NCBI GenBank assembly: GCA_030737875.1
Contig: CM060926.1
Coordinates: forward strand, 164,807,579-164,871,578
Source of the DNA: Allium sativum
Lineage: Eukaryota; Streptophyta; Magnoliopsida; Asparagales; Amaryllidaceae
Direction: 5' to 3'
DNA length: 64,000 nucleotides
In this document: positions 33,340 through 44,512 of the stretch, piece by piece
Layout: each line of letters opens with the position of its first letter
Numbering within the stretch: the stretch's first letter is position 1
The notes under the pieces: generated by a model
The model's input: only the letters and a program-made list of their open reading frames with translations
What the model was told of the DNA's origin: nothing
Databases searched by the model: none
Translations under genes and position numbers: made by a program

Positions 33340-34850
33340 ATTTAGTTATTCGAAATGAGTTATTCGAATTAGATATTCGAATAGAGTTAAACACATTAGA
33401 GTGATTCGAATTTCTTATTCGAATAGAGTTAAACAAAGTAATTTGTTAGGTTAACCAAAGCAAGTTAGTCGAGTTAATCAAAGTAATTGGTTAAGTTAAC
33501 CAAAGTAAATTAATTAAGATAAAATAAGCGGTTAATCGAAGTGAATTAGTCAAGTTAAACTAATTGGTTAATCGAAGTAAATTAGTTGGGTTAATCAAAG
33601 TGAATTAGCTGAGTTAAACTAAGTGAACCGGCTAGAGTTAATCAACGTGAATTAACTAAGTTAAACTAAGTGGATTAGTTCAGTTAATCGAGACAAGTAA
33701 ATCAAGTTAGGTTAAACCATTTGAGTTAACCAGTTAAAGTTTACCAGTTAAGGACAAACAGTTAGAGTTGACCAGTTAGAGTTGACCAGTTAAAGTTGAC
33801 CAGATAGAGTTGATCAGTTAGAGTTACTCAGTTAGAGTTGACCAGTTAGAGTTGACCAGTTAGAGTTATCCAAGTGGGGTTAATCGAGTAGAGTTGCCGA
33901 ATATCACTTATTCGAAGTAGAGTTATCGAATATAGTGTATTCGAGGGAAGAGTAATCGAATATAGTTTATTCGAGTGGAGAAATCAAATGTTATTCATTT
34001 GAGAAGAGTTACCGAATATTATTTATTCGAAGAGTAGTTATCAAATATTGGTTATTCGAAGTTAGTTAATCCAAAGGAGTTATTCGAAGTTAGTTAATCC
34101 AAAGGAGTTATTCGAAGTTAGTTAATCCAAAGGAGTTAGACGAAGAGTTAATCGAATATAGTTATTCGAAAGAAAGTGTTAATCAAATATAATTTATTCG
34201 AGTAAAGATAAAAGAGTTAATCGAATATAGTTATTCGAAAGAAGGTGTTAATCGAATATTGTTATTCGAGTAAAGTTAAAAGTGTTAATCGAATTTAGTT
34301 ATTCGAATTAGATATTTGAATAAAGTTAAACACGTAAGAGTTAATTGAATATTAGTTATTCAATTTGAGTTAATCGAATGTAGTTATTCGAGAAGAGTTA
34401 AATCGAATTTAGTTATTCGAAAAGAGTTAATCAATTTGAGTTAAGTTAATCGATTTGAATTAAGTTGAATCGAAATGGAGTAAATCGATTAGAATTAAGT
34501 TAATCGAGTTAGAGTAAATCGAATATTGGTTATTCGAAGGTAAGTTATTCGAATTAGTTATTCGAAGGAGTTAATCAAATGAGTTGATCCAAAGGAGTAG
34601 TCGAATATTAGTTATTCGAATAGAGTTAAAGGAGTTATCGATTTTAGTTTGATCGAAATGAGTTATCGATTAGTAAGTCGAAAGGAGATTTTCGAATATA
34701 GCATATTCGAAAGAAAGAGATCGAATATTGTTTATTCGAAAGAGAGAGATTTAGAATATGAGTTATTCGAAGAGAGATAATCGAATATAGGTTATTCGAA
34801 GAAGAGTTAATCAAATAGAGATTGCTCGAAAGAGAGTTATACGTCGAATT
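33340..34850. repeat. Degenerate short-repeat array in E
   Basis: About 1.5 kb built of words such as GAGTTAATCGAATATAGTTATTCGAA, in which TCGAATA and TATTCGA again form inverted arms. A subregion at about 33720-33880 is a 14-bp repeat of AGTTGACCAGTTAG. It corresponds in position to the 37-bp array of A but has lost regular period. Confidence 0.8.
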
Positions 34851-37032
34851 CGATTATAGCGAATTCGGGAAAGTACTATTTACTTTCCAGGGTTTAAATC
34901 AAGATTTAGTTATTGATTTAGAAATTAGGTGTATGTTAAATTATTCGAGTTAGGAGATAAAGTTATAATTTAGGTTAGATATTGCAGAAGTAGAAATTAT
35001 AACGTTATAGTTATAATCAAACACTGTCATATAAGAAGTGGATTCGTAACCTGAATCCGAGAATTTGCGTAAATAGATGATTGGAAAAAGTGAGTGACGA
35101 ACTTCATCTATTTCACAGTAAAGGGCGTTGTTCAATTAAGGTCTGAGAGGTAACTATACCCCAACTTGATTGACTTCAGAATTGACAAAGGAATAGTTGT
35201 GGTTCGATCTAAAAGGTTGATTAGGAATAAAGCTAAGGAATAAGCGATAAATGGATTAAGCGAAACGATGTTTTATACAACGTTCATTGGAAATCCGTAA
35301 ATGAGTTTTGGAAACGTTTTCCAAATATAGTCAGATATGTTTTCTAAACATAGAAAATGAAATGTTTTCATGATAAGAATTTAAGAAATAGAGTTAAGCA
35401 AATTCAGAAACTGACTGGAGAGGGTAAGTTGAACGGTTTTCTAAGTGACGATCTGATGTTGGTTTCGACCTTCCGTATTGATACTTAGAGAATTGTTCTC
35501 ATACTAGTTACAGTTAGGGACTGATAGTTGCGAAATAATAGTGATGTAAAAATAAGCTATGGAAATGTTTTCCAATGATTAATAACATATATTTTCTAAA
35601 TATATGAAATAAGGAAATATGAACATGTGATGATTGATCGATCGAATTTCCATTTGGAAATAAGATCGTTGTTTGTACACCGACATGTTTTCATTTGATA
35701 GTTGAATCACAGACTATCGAAGTTTTTACCATTTTAACATTGTTAATATGGAGAGACCGGTTGGATTATTATCCAAAGAACCACTCTGTATTGGCATAAG
35801 CATTGCGAGCAATATATGCCAAAGATAAATTGAAGACGGAGTAAAGTGCAAGGGCTGTTGTATAAGTCTTAGATAACAGTGACTAAGATGGATATACTGA
35901 ATAGTGCCTTCGGTTTGTCCAGTCCCAGGACAACGTATATGGAAGAAGGTCTGACAGGGTATATCCAATGGATCACGTAAGTTGATCTGTTCAAACGTAT
36001 TCACGTTTGGTGGCGGAGGAATTCGTTTCTCTTAGCTATATACCCGTGTTATTTTTGTATAAGTCAATGTGTGATTTGGCGGGTATGACGATGTGGCATT
36101 CAAAGTGAATGGTGATCAGATGTTCTGAAGATAGACGTAGCTTCTAGCCTCACACCAGGAAGTAACAAAAGTTGGGCTAGGCAGCATGGCTAGTTGGGTC
36201 ATTCCCAAGCAGGGTGTATTGTCACCGATCAAGGGAATATCCATATTTATACTTCTTTTTGATTCTGTATCTTCGAATGACGGTTTGATGGCCTATAACC
36301 GTAGTGGCAATATATTCGCGACACTCAAGCTAAATGAGTGAGCGGTCATGTGTGGCCGGGTTGCAAGACGTTCTTGTTGAACCCTGAGTGTATCACCTCT
36401 AGAGTACACTATTCAGAAGGTGCTCCCATACCTTGTCTGTTGGAATCCATTCTTCGATAAGCGCCCTGCGGTTTATGATTTTATACTATGTATGTAGAAC
36501 GTGAGATGCAAGCGTTTCTGCTAGATTGATACCTATTTGTACTTAGACATTATTATAATATCACAATGATATTGCTTGTCAAAGTTGTTCAGATACTCAT
36601 AAGGGAAAAACCCGTTCCGTATTCACGGCGTGGTCTTATGAGATATCCTATACCTGTTTTAAACTATTATACTCACACCAGTCCCATGACTGACCCGGAG
36701 TTTACTTTGTTGTTTTCCCTAAACTCTTGGGTGCCTAAATTTGTACGGGAAGTCAAGTAGTCGGGATTTACAGATATGCTTGGAGAGCTTGGAGCAGGAG
36801 GCTGCAAGATTTTATAGCTATAGTTATTTCCGCTGTGTTGTAAGTGTTGTACTCTGATAAGTGCTATTGTATATATATAACTGTTTACTTCAAAGCTATG
36901 TTATATATTATATGTTATTCGTTCCGCTGTGAGATTCGTGTTACTCTGATGATTCTGATGTTCTTCTTCTTCTTCTATTCTATTAGTTCTATCTTTTCTT
37001 TCTCACCTTCTAAATTCTTTCACTAACGTCTC

Positions 37033-37066
37033 GGAATTTCCGACTCCCGAGGAGTCGGAAATTTCC
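37033..37066 (+). other. Terminal hairpin of E
   Basis: AATTTCCGACTCC pairs with GGAGTCGGAAATT around a CGA loop, 10 bp from the LTR end. It has the same position as the terminal hairpin of A with unrelated sequence. Confidence 0.75.
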
Positions 37067-37099
37067 AGCCGTTACACAAACCGTTTGATCCGTGACTCT

Positions 37100-37590
37100 A
37101 ACTCTCCAGAGCTGAGAGGGAGTATAAAGAATGCGAAGATGACATCCACAAGGCATGGCGGTGTACCATGATCGGAGCCGCCTGAGCAAAAGTCTAACCT
37201 TGGCGACCGCCAGGAGAATATAAAAGCGTCCATGATTTGGCGCTGAGAAAGAGCTCCTTCCCCGCTGAAGGATCGGGGAGCGAATGAATCGCTGAGCTCG
37301 AACTCTAACTCTCCAGAGAGAGAGTATAAAAGCATCTCCGATTGAGCGCTGAGAAAGAGCTCCTTCCCCGCTGAAGGATCGGGGAGCGAATGAATCGCTA
37401 AGCTCGAACTCTAACTCTCCAGAGAGAGAGAGAGTATAAAAGCGTCTCTGATTGAGCGCTGAGAAAGAATTTCTTCCCTGCTAAAGGATCGCGGACCGAC
37501 TGAACTACTGAATTCAAACTCTAACCTTGGCAACCGTCAGGAGAGTATAAAGAAGTCTGTGATTAAGCACTGAGAAAGGTGCCAGAAATT
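37100..37590. repeat. ~106-110-bp tandem repeats in the 3' region of D
   Basis: Three to five units, the central ones nearly identical, with landmarks GAGTATAAAAGC, GCGCTGAGAAAGAGCTCCTT, GGATCGGGGAGCGAATGAAT and AACTCTAACTCTCCAGAG. Short tandem repeats between pol and the 3' LTR are typical of Tat elements and are a known source of plant satellites. The stretch 37591-38217 is AT-rich with no gene I can name. Confidence 0.88.
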
Positions 37591-40169
37591 CGGTGCCACA
37601 AGAACAATTATCCTATGAAATCTTCTAAGTCCCCCATATTCAGAAATAGGGGGCAACCTGCCATCAATACTAACCAATTCTTAGTAAACCCCAGTCAGGC
37701 GCTATGATAACAACTGATTGGGGGCACATATACTCATATACATATACTGAACTATAATACAGCAATGCAGCAAGAATTTTTTTTCTTTCTGTTGTTTGAA
37801 TGATTTGTAATTATTATTAGATGGCCTATGACTAAACATGGAAAGTTTATTTGAATACAGGTACATAATGATGCAAAAAGAGATAAACTTTCATTTATAT
37901 ACTGCGAACCAACAAAGAGAAAAACAACCTAGAAAGGAAAGTGAGGGCCAGTCTCACAATTACACTTTCTGGCCAGTGGAAAACCTAAAGACAAAATATC
38001 AACAAGCAACAATATCCTATTTGCGCTTTGGCCTCTTCTCTTGTTTCTGTCTCTCCAGCTTCGCCTTGTCAGCATCGGACTGATCCCCCTTCTTCCTCTT
38101 CCTTTTGTCTATGAGAGGAACATCCGACTCTTCTGAAGACTCCTCTTTCACCTCTTTTCTCTTCCTTCTCTCAGAAAGGGAAGCCGGGAAGTCATCGGGA
38201 TTTGCAAAATGAAGCTGTCAGCTAATGGATTTGGGCTGGATTTTCACAATCATCCCAGTTTTGGGATTGAATTCTGCAAGAGGGACTACGTCCAAAGCCT
38301 CATCTCCCACCTTCTTCGAAGCCAACTCTTTCTCCTGCCTGGCCTTTCGGCTGGCCAAGGTTTCGTCATCATCATCGTTGGCTTTTTTGGCGCCGATAAT
38401 GTCTTCTTCATCATCTACATGGCGCCCATCCATGTCTTTCAAGGCTTCGATGGTCTCAGCATCTTTGGGAACGTCAGTACTAGGTACCGGGATGCTTCTT
38501 TCTACTATTGTGACCTCAGCCTGCTTTGATATATCAATACCAGCACCTGGCGAGACAGCCTCCTTCTCCACTTCTTTTTCTTTTTCAGCACCCTTCTTGA
38601 CGGGCTCGCCACCTGTACCAGGAGGAACACACATTACTAATTCAATTGGTTGTTCTACCAGACGACGACAATTCACAAATGCTTTGATAAATTGTGGGGA
38701 AAAGAGAGAGATACCTTCCGTAGATGCTCCCTCTTGAGTAGTTGCAGAGGCTCCAATGACCACGGGAGTTAGACCCAAAGGGATTAATGGATCATCAGGA
38801 TAGTATTCCTCAACCGCGGAGGTCTTGGGCTCCACAGCTGAACTCGAACCCTCGTCAGCTTTGCCTTTGCCCTTAGCCAGGGCCCTCTCCTTTTCCATCT
38901 CCGCTAGAATCAGACGACGACCCTCTGCTAGGTACTCAGGCTCATTATCCCTTAAGATGCTCTTCATCAATTCATCCTCATCAATTTCTTCGACCCCCAA
39001 CCTATGCTTTTCACCCTCAACAATGGCATCCCATAAATTGGCTAAAGTAACATGGTAATCCGGGATCCATGAGATGTTGCGAGTTTTGAGAACCTGGCCA
39101 AGGAAATCGAAAATCATCTCTTCAAACCCCTCGATCTCCTTCTCTCTTTCGAGGAGCTTGTTGTTAGAAGCAGTGGCCAATTCGATGGCACTTTCAACAT
39201 TCTTTTCGGCGAGAGATGCCCATCTCTCTGCGTCCGAGACCTGATCATTTAAAATCACCTTTTCTGCTTTAGCCAAAGCCAAACTTTCTTTTAAACTTGC
39301 TTTTTCTGCCTCCCAAGCAGCTCTCTCAGCTTCAAAATGGCCTTGTGCTTTTTTCAACTCGATATTAGCCATTTTGAGGTCTTCAACCTCCTTCTTTAAG
39401 GCCATTTTCTCTTGGCTATTGGAGTCAAGTTCCGAAGGAAAGCGCTTCTTAGCATTCTCTAATTCAATCTAGTAATTTTCAGCGTCCCTCCGTGCTAAAG
39501 CAAGCTGGGATTGGGCATCTTCCAGGTCCTTCTCTATCTTTGTCCCGGCCCTCTTGTTGTTTTCAAGTTTCGCCTTAGATCTGTGTGCTTCTATTTCAAG
39601 CGATCGGATGACTTCTGAAAGGTTAACTGCATGTTTTTTCATCATCTCATATTGCCTGGCAACATGGCGGATGTGCCCGACAACTTCGCTATCCCAGTTC
39701 TTGGGGACCGGTTCCAAGGCTGGAACAAATGTCATCCGGTCAAAGAATATGTCTGGGAATTGTTCCCGCAGCTTTTCTAGCCTACCTTGAATCTCGGGAC
39801 CATGCATGTAATCCCGTGACCCGGGGGCAGCCAACTCTGGCTGGATGGAAGGGACAATGCCACTCCCCTCCTTTTCAGACTCTTTGGATGGATCCTTGCC
39901 CTTATCTTTAGATTCGTGATGCCTTTTTGACGAACGGCTGTGGGAAGGTGCACTCTTTGGAGGAGTTAACTCTTTAGGAAGTTTCTTTCCCCCTGCAGGA
40001 ACTGCCGGATAACTGGAAGGCTTGGTAAAGGTCGATTTTGGTGGAGACCGAGGTTGCGAGGAAGTCGGCCTATGAGAAGGGCCATGAGAGCGCTCAGTAC
40101 CCGAATGAAGGCTGGGCGTGCCCTCCCGAAGAGAACGATAAAAGTAAGATTTCCTGCGGGACATCGTTC

Positions 40170-40278
40170 CTGCAAAAAAGAGAAGAGCATATTAAAACTT
40201 TGAATATTCACGATATAAGAGTGCAGGGTCAGATAGTGTGTGTGATTTGTGCATCCCATATAGTCCCCCCTAACAGAC
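40170..40278 (-). other. Likely intron 2 of the antisense gene (~109 bp)
   Basis: Acceptor CTTCTCTTTTTTGCAG|GAACG is strong. The donor is CCCGG|GTCTG or, less far downstream in the gene, ACTG|GTCAG; both are phase 1 and both join in frame. Confidence 0.55.
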
Positions 40279-40806
40279 CCGGGCCTGAAGACAGGCTCAT
40301 CTGACCAGTTTCTTGTTCTCTAGTTGGAGCAATGGCCTCTATAGAAGCAGGGAAGAAAGGCCCCCCTTCAAAGTCCTTCTCTGTATATACGTCATCGGGT
40401 AGAGGAATTTTGTTCAGCTCGTCAAATAACTACTCTTCTGTCAAATCATCGGGAGCAGCGGTTTCGATTGGAGTAGAAATCGGAATTTCCTTGGACATGT
40501 CACCGCAGACCTCATCCCCTCTGTATATGTTCAGGTCCTCATCGTCTTGGACAACTATCGGAGAAGGACTCTTGCGAAACTTAGTTGTTTCTACCGCTTG
40601 CGAAATTCCCTCTCCCTCCGTTGGGGGCACATACTTATAAGGTTTGCCGCCAGTGCCAAGTCCAAATCTTCTATCCAGAAGATGATGCTTATGAAGATTT
40701 TCATCAGTAATGCATTTTTTGATCCTTAGAAAGTCGGATCTGCTTTGTAGAAGAATGGACAATCGATTGTTGTATAGTGGACCCTCCGTTTTCGGGAAGA
40801 CGTGAT

Positions 40807-40890
40807 CTGTTTAAGACAAAGAAAAAGGGGGGAGAATGTTAACGCCTAGACCTCTTGAACAAGATATTCGATTAAAAGCTTAAAGTTTAC
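40807..40890 (-). other. Likely intron 1 of the antisense gene (84 bp)
   Basis: Donor ATCAA|GTAAAC and acceptor TCTTAAACAG|AT, preceded by a CCCCCCTTTTTCTTTG tract. Joining the flanks (phase 1) keeps the frame open, whereas reading through meets a stop at once. Confidence 0.7.
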
Positions 40891-41879
40891 TTGATTTGAG
40901 CCATCTTCTTGAGCATCCGGCCTGTTTCTTTATATAAAACCAATCAGACTTAGGATCCCCTGTATTGCTACATCCATCGTACAGAACCTTCCTGTTCGCC
41001 ACCCATTCAAAGAAAGAGAAATTTGGAGTTGCCGAAGAACGATGCTTGAAAAGAAAGAAGAATGTCAAATCTCTGAATTTAAGTTCGGCGTGTAGGATCT
41101 CCGCGTATGCAACATATAGGGTGTATAGAGATGCGTAGGCGTTAGGATGAAGCTGCATCGGAGCAATACCCAGTCGTCTTAAAGTTTCGATGGCGATCGG
41201 AGGAAAGGAGGAATAGCTCCTACCAAGCACATGGTTGGACTGATTGCCATATATCCTTCCGGAGCTAGGTGGGGTCTATCTTCGCTTCCGGGTGTCAAGA
41301 ATCATCCCAAGGAATCCCGTGTCTCAAGCAGATTCTTTTAAGCTTTATATCGTCAAGCTTAGATGCTAAAGAATCAGAAAATTTATCTATTCCGAGCGCG
41401 CCGGGAATCTCGTCGGGAGCTCGCCCATCTATTTCAGACTCTTCGCTAGATGAAGTACTTTCGGACGGATCTGATTCTGTGGCCTCGTACTCAGATCCAG
41501 AATCTTCACCTCCTGGATTAGTTGGAGGAATCTCGGGGTTGTATTGCTTAGGAACCTCGGATTCCGTTTCTATTGCGGATCTTGAAGAAGATTGATTATT
41601 CGACATTACTGCTAGGACGAGAAAACATGAACAATGAGATTAATACTACCCGTCCCCCGTGTGTGCAAGTGCCGGTGTGTGTGTTTGTGTGTGCATTAAA
41701 AATAAAGCGTGAAAGCTATCAAGATCATCAAAATATTAGTCGTCATATGCAGTCAAATTATGTGGTCATTTAGTCTAGAAAGTCCAACATCAAGGCTCTA
41801 GCCTAACTGTTCAGAATTTTATCGTGACAAGGCATCATTTAAAGTTTGAAATTTCTTTGGATCGTGAACTACGAGTCGG

Positions 41880-41985
41880 ATCTCCATGTAGAGGGATCGC
41901 CCTCCTTCGGATCGCAGGGTAGAGGGATCTCCCCCTTCGAATCGCAGGGCAAAGGGATCGCCCCTTCACGGATCGTGAAATTAGG
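41880..41985. repeat. Short GGATCGC repeats upstream of the antisense gene
   Basis: About three imperfect ~30-bp units with AGAGGGATCGCCC and TCGCAGGGTAGAG. The same GGATCG words occur in the U3 of the D LTR. Confidence 0.6.
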
Positions 41986-42404
41986 TGATCGGGGTCTTTG
42001 CCGAATCGTTGCAGCCCCCCACGATACGCACCTCTGCCGTCACCACGACCCTCCGTCTCGCCACTCGCCTTCATCTTCTTCCTTTCCTCTCCTTCCCCAC
42101 GATCCGAACCGGCCTTCCCTCTTCTCCTTCCTCCTTCATCTTCCTCCTCTCCTTCTTATTTCCGAACTCCAATCTCTACGCCCATCAGCCATGGCGCCTC
42201 GCTGGTTCCCCCAGAAAATCGCAAAATCCCATCGTTTCTCCCTCAAACCAGTCAAAAAAAATTCATAAAACAACAGCGCTTACGAATAAGGGTGCTTTCG
42301 GTGGAATTGCCTTTCTAAAAAACTAGGGTTCGTTCCTCAACAATGCAGGCGAAACGATACGACAGAAAAAAGAAGGAAGAAAGTGAAGAGGGGGGGGGGG
42401 TCGA

Positions 42405-42412
42405 CTTATATA
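42405..42412 (-). promoter_or_regulatory. TATA box for the antisense gene
   Basis: Minus strand TATATAAG, flanked by GTCGACCCC downstream. It is followed in the antisense direction by a GA-rich leader (42190-42060) and lies about 800 bp before the antisense start codon. The stretch 41607-42723 has no other convincing gene. Confidence 0.5.
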
Positions 42413-42723
42413 GGCAAAAGGGCGACCGTTTGTCTCCCCTTCTTTGTCCTATTCGATCCACGAAAATAGGCGGGACGCGAACCAAAAGCCCACCACGACT
42501 CGAGGAGGAGCCCGTTTCGTTCCAAGGCCCAAGTGCACACCGAAGAACGAAACGAATGTCTTGCTAACGAACCGTGACTCGAGCCCGCGATCCGAATCGA
42601 TAAATTCAGTAATGAAGACTCTGAAAAATCTCAAAAAGGGAATTGTTCACTGATTCGCGACTCGCTGTGAAAAGACGATTCTATAGCTTCGAAGCATGTT
42701 CCATCATCGATAAAACATACTTC

Positions 42724-42735
42724 GAGGGGGCAAAA
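42724..42735 (+). other. Polypurine tract of D
   Basis: GAGGGGGCAAAA directly abuts the TGTTGG start of the 3' LTR. Confidence 0.85.
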
Positions 42736-43507
42736 TGTTGGCTAGCTTTTTGACCAAGCCACCCAGGATCATTCATAAGAAGAAAGCATGAAACCACGTT
42801 CTCTAAGAACATGAAGGAATGGATCGCATCATCGGCTCGCCCGATGTCGGATCGCACACTATCGACTCGCCCACCATCGGATCGCGTCTCGATGGATCGC
42901 CGCCATCCCATCAGCGGAACGAAACCTCTATGCGACTCGATCCGAACCTATATTGTTGCCCAGATTAGACCGATCCGATCCCCTGATGCATGGCGAACCC
43001 TCTGAATCGTTCAAGCGTGAGCTAGTCTTCAGCGATCCGAGACGCACGGATCTAGCGACACGTGTCCCTAACCGTCATTTTGACTGATTCTCCCCATCTG
43101 CACGATCCGATTTTCAAGGGGATCGCGACACCTGTCCACAACGGCAAATTTGACTATTTCTTCAACGGAGGCGATGCGATCCGATGTTCTCGGGATTCGT
43201 GCCACGTGTTACCACGACCCGCCTGACAAAATCAGCTATAAATAGCCCAGAGCTTGGCACTTTTTGGGATCTTTTGGCAATATTGAATACTGAATCCGCC
43301 ATTATTGTCAGACTACTAGAGTATTGAGAGAAATCCTTGATTGTATTAGCTTGCAAAGTATAATCAATAATATATAAAGTGGACGTAGGCTCGTTAACGC
43401 CGAACCACTATAAATTCTGTGTGTTATTTTCTTTTTTCTCATTCTTCAGTTGAAACTCTATAAGCTTCGGAACAATTTGGGTGTTAGGTCCAAATTTTGA
43501 TCTAACA
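42736..43507 (+). repeat. Element D 3' LTR
   Basis: Same 772-bp length as the 5' LTR with about 15 substitutions and no indels. Followed by the AATTC target duplication (43508-43512). Confidence 0.96.
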
Positions 43508-43512
43508 AATTC

Positions 43513-43865
43513 ATGATAGTGCCATGCGTCCAATATGTATGCAAAAGATTCCTAATGATACATATTAATTCTATATGCGTGCACAACCATCCACCCGAAC
43601 GCAGCAACTATATGATAATACAACCATTATACATCCATTTTACTAAATACATCCATATATATGCAATATGCAATATGAAGTGACTGAGCCGATCTGGTGC
43701 CTAATAGTGTGTGTATATGCATCCACGAGCAACCACTAGCAAACACTTGCATCCACTTTGCATCCACCATACATAACATGTCTCAAACACATGTTTCAAC
43801 CATAGGATTATCCTAACTAAAGGTCAAAGATACTAGCGAGAGGATATACTAAAGATAAGTACAAG
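43513..43865 (-). other. Element C 3' untranslated part, right of D
   Basis: AT-rich, no open frame, shares blocks with 16730-17060 of B (for example TGACTGAGCCGATCT and AGCAACCACTAGCAA). Confidence 0.75.
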
Positions 43866-44204
43866 CTAAGCGATAAAGGAGAAATTTAAAGACATACCCT
43901 CAAAAAGAAAAGGGTATCGTGAACGCATATTCTCTTCTGTCTCCCCAGTAGCGTTGCTCTTATCATCTCCCCATTGCACTTTTACTAGTCTGATCTCTCG
44001 ATTCCTCAACCTCTTGATCTCCGACCCAAGAATGCGCGTAGGAGCTCGTCGAATTATCGCATCACGCTCTATCTCCACCTCTCTAAGAAAGCTCGGCTCT
44101 ACCACTTCCGCGGTCTCGTGCAAGCACTTCCTCAAATGTGACACATGGAATATGTCGTGTACACTACTAAGTCTCTCGGGCAACTCCGCTCGCCATCTGT
44201 CCAA
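43866..44204 (-). pseudogene. Element C integrase tail with chromodomain-like end
   Basis: The minus strand encodes LSSVHDIFHVSHLRKC, the usual join between integrase and chromodomain in chromoviruses, then RILGSEIKRLRNREI and LVKVQWGDDK and ends RSRYPFLFE. The aromatic cage residues of a canonical chromodomain are not all visible and the acidic ATWE motif reads ATGE. Chromodomains steer insertion towards marked heterochromatin. A frameshift and two adjacent stops near 44215-44205 separate it from the preceding integrase part. Confidence 0.8.
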
Positions 44205-44211
44205 TTTTCTA

Positions 44212-44512
44212 CTAAATAGGAAACGGCCCTACAAACCTTGGTGCTAATTTCCCAACGGACCCAAAGCGAAAAACGTTCCGTAATGGAGACACTTTGACAA
44301 AGACCATGTCCCCAACTTCAAACTCGAGATCTGTCCTCCTCTTATCCGCATAAGATTTCCGCCTATCCTGTGCTGCTTTCATCCTCCGTCGAATCAAGTC
44401 GATCTTCTCCGAAGTCTCCCTAATCATATCGGGCCCAAGTAAGATCTTATCCGTAGATTCCCACCAACATGTAGGTGAACGACAAGGTCTTCCATAAAGA
44501 GCTACGAATGGT
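44212..44512 (-). pseudogene. Element C integrase C-terminal part
   Basis: APFVALYGRPCRSPTCW is the conserved end of the integrase core. It is followed by a helical linker and VGDMVFVKVSPLRNV ... LAPRFVGPFPI, the GPY/F module. It is joined upstream to foreign LTR sequence (44513-44857) instead of the proper core. Confidence 0.88.

Larger units (their letters stand above)
30617..37076 (+). mobile_element. Element E: 6.46 kb solo LTR of the LARD superfamily
   Basis: Begins TGTAATGGCG, ends CCGTTACA and is flanked by CAAAC at 30612-30616 and 37077-37081. No second LTR, primer site or interior is present. It aligns block by block with the reverse complement of the A LTR: AATTAAAACGAACC (30735), TTTAAGCCGG (30810), GTGAGTAAATCTCAC (32310), the 22-bp hairpin, degenerate tandem arrays, CTGAGAGGTAACTATACCCC (35141), GGAGAGACCGGTTGGATT (35750), AAACCCGTTCCG (36607). 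It is more diverged from A than the two A LTRs are from each other. Solo LTRs usually arise by recombination between the two LTRs of one copy. Confidence 0.9.
38218..41606 (-). pseudogene. Antisense extra gene of D (aORF), spliced, broken
   Basis: Minus-strand gene between pol and the 3' LTR. The N-terminal part (41606-41295) is acidic and Ser/Glu-rich. Then comes a segment with LHPNAYASLYTLY and FFEWVANRKVLYDG (41230-40891) resembling the plant 'putative gypsy-type transposon' domain (Pfam Transposase_28, from memory). After a likely 84-bp intron it continues 40806-40279, and after a likely ~109-bp intron 40169-38218. The last part is basic/Ser-Pro-rich, then a long coiled coil (about 39650-39100), then an acidic/Lys-rich tail. 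Breaks: frameshifts between 41298 and 41230, and TAG stops at 40430 and 39469. Expected spliced length is about 1060 residues. Antisense extra frames in this position are known from Tat elements; their function is unknown. Confidence 0.8.
23239..43507 (+). mobile_element. Element D: Tat-lineage Ty3/gypsy retrotransposon with antisense gene, carrying nested E
   Basis: LTRs 23239-24010 and 42736-43507 are both 772 bp, begin TGTTGG, end TCTAACA and differ at about 15 positions by eye count (~2%). Target duplication AATTC is at 23234-23238 and 43508-43512. The plus strand carries gag, protease, RT, RNase H, a second archaeal-type RNase H and integrase. Beyond pol are tandem repeats and a minus-strand gene. 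The dual RNase H, the long 3' region with tandem repeats and the antisense extra frame are known hallmarks of plant Tat elements. Length without E is about 13.8 kb. Confidence 0.95.

Noticed and set aside
38225..38737. 170-codon plus-strand frame in D.
   Set aside because: Shadow of the antisense gene, whose coiled-coil and acidic composition is the credible one.
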